64,000 bases of DNA from Gloeocapsa sp. DLM2.Bin57 (GTDB taxonomy: Bacteria; Cyanobacteriota; Cyanobacteriia; Cyanobacteriales; Gloeocapsaceae). The stretch's first letter is position 1. The number at the start of each line of letters is the position of its first letter. The stretch is taken from contig RECR01000066.1 in NCBI GenBank assembly GCA_007693955.1, positions 1 through 64,000 on the forward strand, read 5' to 3'. Under the pieces are notes generated by a model. That model was not told where the DNA came from. It saw only the letters and a list, made by a program, of their open reading frames with translations, and did not search any database. The position numbers were made by a program, and so were the translations under genes. Shown piece by piece: positions 58,537 through 64,000 of this stretch.

Positions 58537-58586
58537 AATTTGTTGGATGTGTTAGCGTTAGCGTAACGCATCTCAAAAGTAATTAG
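58537..58586. repeat. REP-like repeat, copy 3 (directly after RAYT stop)
   Basis: GGATGTGTTAGCGTTAGCGT followed by AACGCAT, one base different from copies 1 and 2 in the core, and with the same flanks as copy 1 (AATTTGTTGG; AAAAGTAATTAG). Confidence 0.85.
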
Positions 58587-58641
58587 TTTTGGCTAAAAAT
58601 AAATTAGTTGCATTACACATATGTTAATAAAAACCTAAAAA

Positions 58642-60510
58642 CTACTCAACTGTTACGCTTTTAGCTAAGTTTCTGGGTTGATCTACGTCTAAACCTTTAA
58701 TCGCTGCGATATGATAAGCAAGTAATTGCAAGGGAACTACAGTCAGAATTGGAGACAATAACTCTTCTACCTTGGGAACAAATAAGATATCATTGAAGGT
58801 ATTGCTAGCTGTTTGGTCTTCTAAGGAACATATCCCAATTAAGCGAGCATCTCTGGCTTTGGCTTCTTGAGCATTAGATAAGACTTTATCGTGGACTTCT
58901 CCTGGTACAGCGATCGCCACTACAGGTACTTTAGCATCTAATAGAGCAATCGGTCCATGTTTCATTTCACCCGCGGGATATCCCTCAGCGTGAATATAGC
59001 TGATTTCTTTTAATTTGAGTGCTCCTTCTAAAGCTATAGGAAAATTAACTCCTCTGCCGATAAAAATGAAATCTTGGGTTTCGCCAAATTCATGAGCAAT
59101 TGCTTCAATTTTACTATTTTGTTCCTTAATAATTGCTTCGATTTGACTAGGAAGTTGACGTAAATCTTGAATAATGCTGTTAATTTTTTCTCCAGATAAA
59201 GTACCTCTACGGGAAGCAAAATCTAAGGCTAAAAGATAAAAACTCATTAGTTGAGCGATAAAACTTTTGGTAGAAGCTACGCCAATTTCAATCCCTCCAT
59301 GGGTATTAATAATTTGTTCAACTACTTGAGCGAGAGTACTTTCAGGACGACTAGTAATCCCTAAGATTTTAAATTTTCCTTCTTTACTTAAGTTCAAATA
59401 GCGTTGTTTTTCCATTTCTAAAGCAGCTAAAGTATCGGCTGTTTCTCCTGATTGAGTTACGCCAATGGTTAAAGTATTAGGGAGAATTGGTGAGGGAGCG
59501 TAGCGAAATTCTGAAGCGTACTGTACTGAAGTAGGAATACCTGCTAATTGTTCTAAGAGATATTTTCCCACTAAACCTGCGTGCCAACTTGTGCCACATC
59601 CTAAAATTAAAATCTGTTGGGTATTATTATATATTTGGGGATCTAAATTTAAAGAAATGGGGTTACCTTCTGTGTCACTATTGAGATAATGGTCTAAGCA
59701 GGATTGAATAACTATAGGTTGCTCGTGAATCTCTTTGAGCATAAAATGCTTAAAGCCATCTTTATCCACACTTACATGGGTTAAATCTAGATTGCGGGGG
59801 AATCTGCGTAAGCGTTTTAAAGCAAAATCGTATAATTCTACGCCAATGGGGGTTAAACGAGCTATTTCGCCATTTTCTAAGTATAAAACCGTGGAGGTGT
59901 AGGGAACTATTGCAGTAACATCTGAAGCACAAAAGAACTCACCTTGACCAAAACCTATGACTAAAGGTGCTTGATTGCGCACTATAATTATTTCATCGCT
60001 ATAATCAGCACAAAGAATCCCTAAAGCAAAAGCACCCTGTAAGCGATTAACAGTTTTTTGTACCGCAATTAAAAAATCATCTCCTTCGGGGTTGTCAGGT
60101 AGATAGCTAGATAAAAGTTGGGGGATGACTTCTGTATCTGTTTCTGAGGTAAATTGATACCCTTGATTAATTAACTCAGTTTTAATTTCTTGATAATTTT
60201 CGATAATCCCATTTTGCACCACCGCTACCCGATTATACATATCTCTGTGGGGATGAGCGTTATGTTCTGCTGGTACTCCATGAGTAGCCCAACGGGTGTG
60301 AGCTATACCAATTTGAGAGGGATTTATTTCTGTTGTTAACTTCTGACGTAGATTGAATAGTTTACCTTGAGCACGAATACAATGTAATTCACTTTGGTTA
60401 ACCGTTGCTAGCCCTGCTGAATCATAACCCCGATATTCTAATCTTTCTAATCCATTGATTAAAATATTTGTGGCTTCTTGAGTACCTACATAACCGACAA
60501 TTCCACACAT
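58642..60510 (-). CDS. glmS: Glutamine-fructose-6-phosphate aminotransferase (isomerizing)
   Basis: Makes glucosamine-6-phosphate for peptidoglycan and lipopolysaccharide. The N-terminal glutaminase starts MCGIVGYVG with Cys2 nucleophile, and TRWATHGVP and SETDTEVI are intact. Two SIS domains follow: GCGTSWHAGLVGKYLLEQLA near 306 and GRGVNFPIALEGALKLKEISYIHAEGYPAGEMKHGPIALL near 480, and the end DQPRNLAKSVTVE is the family C-terminus. 622 residues is full length. No glmS ribozyme is seen upstream. Confidence 0.97.
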   Translation of the reverse strand: MCGIVGYVGTQEATNILINGLERLEYRGYDSAGLATVNQSELHCIRAQGKLFNLRQKLTTEINPSQIGIAHTRWATHGVPAEHNAHPHRDMYNRVAVVQNGIIENYQEIKTELINQGYQFTSETDTEVIPQLLSSYLPDNPEGDDFLIAVQKTVNRLQGAFALGILCADYSDEIIIVRNQAPLVIGFGQGEFFCASDVTAIVPYTSTVLYLENGEIARLTPIGVELYDFALKRLRRFPRNLDLTHVSVDKDGFKHFMLKEIHEQPIVIQSCLDHYLNSDTEGNPISLNLDPQIYNNTQQILILGCGTSWHAGLVGKYLLEQLAGIPTSVQYASEFRYAPSPILPNTLTIGVTQSGETADTLAALEMEKQRYLNLSKEGKFKILGITSRPESTLAQVVEQIINTHGGIEIGVASTKSFIAQLMSFYLLALDFASRRGTLSGEKINSIIQDLRQLPSQIEAIIKEQNSKIEAIAHEFGETQDFIFIGRGVNFPIALEGALKLKEISYIHAEGYPAGEMKHGPIALLDAKVPVVAIAVPGEVHDKVLSNAQEAKARDARLIGICSLEDQTASNTFNDILFVPKVEELLSPILTVVPLQLLAYHIAAIKGLDVDQPRNLAKSVTVE

Positions 60511-60586
60511 AAGATAATTTTTATGATATTGCTTTGATTTAACGAAAGCACTATTCTATCAAAAACTATGTTTTAATAAACTAAAA

Positions 60587-60602
60587 CCGCCAAAATTGGC
60601 GG
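60587..60602. promoter_or_regulatory. 16-bp perfect palindrome upstream of glmS
   Basis: CCGCCAAAATTGGCGG lies 77 nt upstream of glmS and over 400 nt upstream of polA. It could be an operator for either divergent gene or a short hairpin; no U-run follows. Confidence 0.45.
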
Positions 60603-60810
60603 ATAAATCATAAACAAGCGAGTTGGACTCCTAACAATTATTATCCCACTTCTGATGATCACAGATGAGGGAATTTAGAGCGAAAATTACAAGCTCTATT
60701 GTTCATGATTAATAACCTATCATGGATAAAGAAGATATTATCTCTTTTTTCGGGTAAATTTTACAAATATTTATCAAAAAAATGGGTCTAAAACCCTGTC
60801 CTGAACAGAC

Positions 60811-61022
60811 AGCTTTGTGCTAGTATTGGTGTATAGCGTTAACGGCTATCTACTGAGAGTCCCTCAGAAAGTAACGGCTAACCTTGAATTGGCAAGGTGT
60901 CTAGCAATAGATGGAAGTATGACTAGTGGTTGCACGGTCAGCCTAGCAAACCTTTTAAAAGAGTAGGGAACTGCTAGTAATGGTGGTTCAGAATCCCCTC
61001 ACCTTGATAGTAGGGGTGTTTT
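60811..61022 (+). ncRNA. Candidate structured leader RNA or orphan transposon RNA upstream of polA
   Basis: About 210 nt rich in pairings: CTGAG-AGTCC-CTCAG (60853-60867), ACCTT-GAATTGGC-AAGGT (60881-60898), and CCCCT (60995-60999) with AGGGG (61012-61016) then TTTT. TAACGGCTA occurs twice (60840-60848; 60872-60880) and TGCTAGTAxTGGT twice (60818-60830; 60972-60984). The last hairpin contains AGGGG, the only Shine-Dalgarno-like sequence for polA, 9 nt before its ATG. It may be an RNA leader controlling polA, or a HEARO/omega-RNA-like element left by an IscB/TnpB transposon. There is no ORF. Confidence 0.5.
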
Positions 61023-61025
61023 CAA

Positions 61026-63803
61026 ATGGTATTTTTGCTGGTTGATGGTCATTCTTTAGCTTTTCGCGCTTATTATGCTTTTGCTACCTCGGGAGGGTTG
61101 CGCACTTCTACGGGTATTCCTACTAGTGTCTGTTTTGGTTTTGTTAATTCTTTGTTACAAGTGCTCGAAGCAGAAAAACCTGACTATGTGGCGATCGCTT
61201 TTGATTTAGCTGAGCCGACTTTTCGTCATCAAGCTGATCAAAATTATAAAGCAGATCGAGAAGCACCACCTCCTGATCTTTTGGTGGATTTAGCTAATTT
61301 ACAGGAGTTACTCTCTAATTTAAATTTTACTATAGTTACTGCCATTGGTTACGAAGCTGATGATGTTCTGGCTACTTTAGCTCAAAAAGCGTCTCAAGAG
61401 GGTTTTCAGGTTAAAATCATGACAGGCGATCGCGATTTATTCCAACTCGTCAATCGTAAACAAGGTATCTCTGTACTTTATCTCCATCGCAGTACGATTA
61501 AAACCGTTAATTATGCTGAATTTCATCCCGAGGAAGTCATCGAAAAACTCGGAGTTACTCCTGAGCAAATAGTTGACTATAAGGCTTTATGTGGTGATAA
61601 ATCTGATAATATTCCTGGAGTAAAAGGTATTGGGGAAAAAACCACGGTTAAGTTATTAACCGAATATGGTAGTTTAGAGCAAATATACGCTAATTTAGAC
61701 CAAATACCTGATAAATTCGCTAAAAAACTGATTGCAGGTCAAGCAGATGCTTATCACTCTCAAAAACTTGCACAAATAATCTTAGACGTTCCCTTAGATA
61801 TTAACTTAGAAAGTTGTGGTTTACAAGGATTCGATTGGCGTAAAATTGAACCTTTACTGTCTAAACTAGAATTAAATACCTTTCGTAGTAAGTTAAACCA
61901 ATTACAGGTAACAGGAAATCCAACACAACTAGAATTATTTCCCAACCAACCAGTTATTCAACCCCAAATTATTGATACTCAGGAAAAATTAACCCAATTA
62001 AGAGAAATATTAACGACAATTGAACATCCAATAGCTTGGGATACAGAAACCACTTCTTTAGAGCCTAGGGATGCTAAATTAGTAGGGATTGGTTGTTGTT
62101 GGGGAAATAAACTAGATCAAGTAGCTTATATTCCCCTAGGACATCTTCAGGGTAAACAATTACCATTGAATGAGGTATTATCATCCCTAGAGACTATTTT
62201 AACTAATCGAGATTACTCTAAAGTTTTCCACAACGCTAAATTCGATCGCAAAGTCTTCTTAACCCAGGGAATTAAATTAGCTGGGGTTGTCTTTGATACA
62301 ATGTTAGCTAGTTATGTACTTAATTCTGAACAAAGTCATAGCCTCAAAAGTCTCACCCAAAAGTATTTAACTAACCTAGAATCGAAAAGTTATCAAGATT
62401 TAAATATCCCCAAGGGAGAAAACATCGCCAGTTTAAATATAGCCACGGTAGCAGAATATTGTGGAATGGACGCTTATACAACCTTAGCTCTTTTTCCTAT
62501 TTTGCAACAAGAATTAGCCGCTATTCCCGAGTTAAATAAACTCTTACTAGAAGTAGAACTTCCCTTAGAGCCAATTCTAGCAGAGATGGAGTACCAAGGA
62601 ATCAGTTTAGATATCCCTTATTTACAAGAATTCTCTCAACAACTAGACTCAGAATTAAGCACAATTCAAAAAGAAGCTTATTTACTCGCTAAACAAGAAT
62701 TTAATCTAGATTCTCCTAGACAATTAGAAACAATTTTATTTGATAATCTAGGGTTAGATCGTCGTAAATCTCGTAAAACTAAAACGGGTTATTCTACAGA
62801 CCATGCTACTTTAGAAAAGTTACAAGGTGACCATCCAATTATAGACCAAATTTTGAGTTATCGTACCCTAGCTAAACTTAAATCTACCTACGTTGACGCC
62901 TTACCATTACTAGTTAGAAAAGATACAGGACGTGTACATACTAACTTTAATCAAACTAAGACCTCTACAGGTAGATTATCTTCTTCTAATCCTAATTTAC
63001 AAAATATCCCTATTCGTACCGCTTTTTCTCGTCAAATTCGTCGCGCGTTTATACCCCAAAGGGATTGGTTATTAGTAAGTGCAGATTATTCCCAAATAGA
63101 GTTAAGAATACTCGCCCATTTAAGTCAAGAAACTCTCTTAGTCGAAGCTTATCAAAATAATCAAGATGTCCATACTTTAACAGCACAAATTTTATTAGAA
63201 AAACCCGATATTAGTCCAGAAGAAAGACGTTTAGGTAAGATTATTAATTTTGGGGTAATTTATGGTATGGGTGCGCAAAAATTCGCTAAAGAAGCAGGAG
63301 TTAGCGCCTCAGAGGGTAAACAATTTATTGATAGATATCGTCAAAGATATTCTCGGGTTTTTACTTATTTAGAGACTGTGAAAAAACAAGCGATCGCCTC
63401 TGGTTATGTTACTACTATTTTAGGAAGAAGACGCTATTTTAATTTTAGTAGTGATGATCTGCAACAATTACGGGGTACACCTGCTAATTTAATTAATCTA
63501 GATCAACTAAAGATTAACTACGCTGATAATCAGTTACTCAGGGCTGCAGCTAATGCACCTATTCAGGGTTCAAGTGCTGATATTATTAAAATGGCGATGA
63601 TTAATCTCGACAAAATCTTAGCTAATTATCAAGGACAATTATTATTACAAGTTCATGATGAATTAATTTTAGAAGTACCCCGACAAGAATGGGAAGAGTT
63701 ACAACCACAACTTAAATCAACTATGGAAAACGTAGTTAAGTTATCAATTCCTTTAGTAGTAAATATTCATGGGAGTAAGAATTGGATGGATTTCAAGACT
63801 TGA
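61026..63803 (+). CDS. polA: DNA polymerase I
   Basis: A 925-residue repair and Okazaki-fragment polymerase. Residues 1-290 are the 5'-nuclease (VDGHSLAFRAYYAFA; MTGDRDLFQL; GDKSDNIPGVKGIGEKTT). Residues 320-500 are a 3'-5' exonuclease with active acidic residues (IAWDTETTSLEP; FHNAKFDRKVF; YCGMDAYTTLALF). Residues 520-925 are the A-family polymerase: ADYSQIELRILAHLS, GKIINFGVIYGMG, and VHDELILEVP with catalytic Asp. Proofreading thus appears functional. The ATG at 61026 has AGGGG 9 nt upstream inside a hairpin. Confidence 0.97.
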   Translation: MVFLLVDGHSLAFRAYYAFATSGGLRTSTGIPTSVCFGFVNSLLQVLEAEKPDYVAIAFDLAEPTFRHQADQNYKADREAPPPDLLVDLANLQELLSNLNFTIVTAIGYEADDVLATLAQKASQEGFQVKIMTGDRDLFQLVNRKQGISVLYLHRSTIKTVNYAEFHPEEVIEKLGVTPEQIVDYKALCGDKSDNIPGVKGIGEKTTVKLLTEYGSLEQIYANLDQIPDKFAKKLIAGQADAYHSQKLAQIILDVPLDINLESCGLQGFDWRKIEPLLSKLELNTFRSKLNQLQVTGNPTQLELFPNQPVIQPQIIDTQEKLTQLREILTTIEHPIAWDTETTSLEPRDAKLVGIGCCWGNKLDQVAYIPLGHLQGKQLPLNEVLSSLETILTNRDYSKVFHNAKFDRKVFLTQGIKLAGVVFDTMLASYVLNSEQSHSLKSLTQKYLTNLESKSYQDLNIPKGENIASLNIATVAEYCGMDAYTTLALFPILQQELAAIPELNKLLLEVELPLEPILAEMEYQGISLDIPYLQEFSQQLDSELSTIQKEAYLLAKQEFNLDSPRQLETILFDNLGLDRRKSRKTKTGYSTDHATLEKLQGDHPIIDQILSYRTLAKLKSTYVDALPLLVRKDTGRVHTNFNQTKTSTGRLSSSNPNLQNIPIRTAFSRQIRRAFIPQRDWLLVSADYSQIELRILAHLSQETLLVEAYQNNQDVHTLTAQILLEKPDISPEERRLGKIINFGVIYGMGAQKFAKEAGVSASEGKQFIDRYRQRYSRVFTYLETVKKQAIASGYVTTILGRRRYFNFSSDDLQQLRGTPANLINLDQLKINYADNQLLRAAANAPIQGSSADIIKMAMINLDKILANYQGQLLLQVHDELILEVPRQEWEELQPQLKSTMENVVKLSIPLVVNIHGSKNWMDFKT

Positions 63804-63855
63804 AAATGTCAAACACAAAGCAATACTGCTCGGTTAGTGTTGACACTCCCCCCTC
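63804..63855. repeat. Short repeat with ends like 29566-29715
   Basis: AAAATGTCAAACAC...ATACTGCT resembles 29558-29585, and TTGACACTCCCCC at 63840-63852 is the reverse of the GGGGGAGTGTCAA at 29701-29713. It looks like a tiny deletion derivative that keeps the two ends of the same element. Confidence 0.4.
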
Positions 63856-63861
63856 TCGAAC

Positions 63862-63999
63862 CTATTCCCCATTGCTTACCAGAGATTTTAAATCCTGCCA
63901 AGCTAAGAAGAAACGACCACGAAATAGATAAGTAAGACCTCTGAGAATAGTAAATTCAGGAACATCAGGATTCAAGGCGATCGCTTGGTTAATAGCCAC
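63862..63999 (-). CDS. 3' end of a TPR-type protein (partial)
   Basis: The minus strand reads VAINQAIALNPDVPEFTILR and continues GLTYLFRGRFFLAWQDLKSL to a stop at 63862-63864. AINQAIALNPDxPE is a classic TPR motif. The rest of the gene lies beyond the window, so length and role are unknown. Confidence 0.75.
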   Translation of the reverse strand: MAINQAIALNPDVPEFTILRGLTYLFRGRFFLAWQDLKSLVSNGE

Positions 64000-64000
64000 A

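Noticed and set aside
60541-60810. Possible glmS ribozyme or riboswitch upstream of glmS
   Set aside because: I see no ribozyme-like core; only a short palindrome and AT-rich sequence.

Overview
The window is chromosomal DNA of a cyanobacterium. Evidence: a low-GC background with many GCGATCGC (HIP1-type) octamers; a conserved one-helix protein of the kind seen beside photosynthetic complexes; an ABA4-like carotenoid protein; ThiE with the cyanobacterial N-terminal extension; a Nat/Liv-type amino-acid ABC transporter; a CYP110-like P450; a PEP-CTERM protein; and cyanobacterial-type TnpB, group II intron and REP-associated transposase sequences. I do not assign a genus.

Layout. 0.2-11.5 kb is mostly housekeeping: an oligopeptide ABC ATPase (-), a CNNM/CBS membrane protein, tRNA-Tyr and tRNA-Thr, then a tightly packed plus-strand run (FemAB-like protein, thiE, thiS, inositol-monophosphatase family, J-domain/TPR protein, hisZ, ferredoxin, livF/natE-like ATPase, ABA4-like protein, sugar ABC permease). 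11.5-24 kb is an envelope or extracellular glycan locus: four family-2 glycosyltransferases (GT2) plus a GT2-GtrA fusion, a polytopic membrane protein, a UDP-galactopyranose-mutase-like flavoprotein, a Wzx-type flippase, a sulfotransferase, a phosphodiesterase/sulfatase-fold enzyme and a nucleotide-sugar epimerase. A decayed antitoxin/PIN pair follows. 24.4-29.4 kb holds a pyrF-pyrE fusion, cysK, cbiT, cdsA and a membrane-anchored PstS-like protein. 29.7-42 kb holds a large FG-GAP-bearing 5'-nucleotidase-like protein, a solo TnpB gene, leuA, a LabA-like NYN protein, a site-2 protease, a PEP-CTERM protein, lexA and a pstS-pstC-pstA-pstB phosphate-uptake operon.

43.1-49.6 kb is a nest of mobile DNA. 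An IS200/IS605-type element carries tnpA and a tnpB that is split by a 2.66-kb group II intron encoding an RT-maturase-HNH protein. An IS1634-like element sits just 3' of tnpA with 11-bp inverted ends and a 6-bp target duplication. Its own transposase gene is broken by a roughly 37-nt double-hairpin insertion. 49.6-64 kb returns to ordinary genes: HlyD-like adaptor, livM/livG, cytochrome P450, a DCC-family protein, a small Cys-rich protein, an oligopeptide-binding protein, a REP-associated (RAYT) transposase ringed by its probable REP repeats, glmS, polA, and the 3' end of a TPR gene running off the window.

The items most worth a second look are: (i) a compact structured RNA candidate of about 200 nt directly upstream of polA, whose 3' hairpin appears to hide the polA ribosome-binding site and which may be a new leader RNA or an orphan transposon-type RNA; (ii) the split tnpB, whose two exons do not join to a full-length protein; (iii) the double-hairpin insertion into a transposase; and (iv) the RAYT with its repeats. 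I found no CRISPR array and no recognisable defence island. No database search was possible; family names come from motifs read in the translations.
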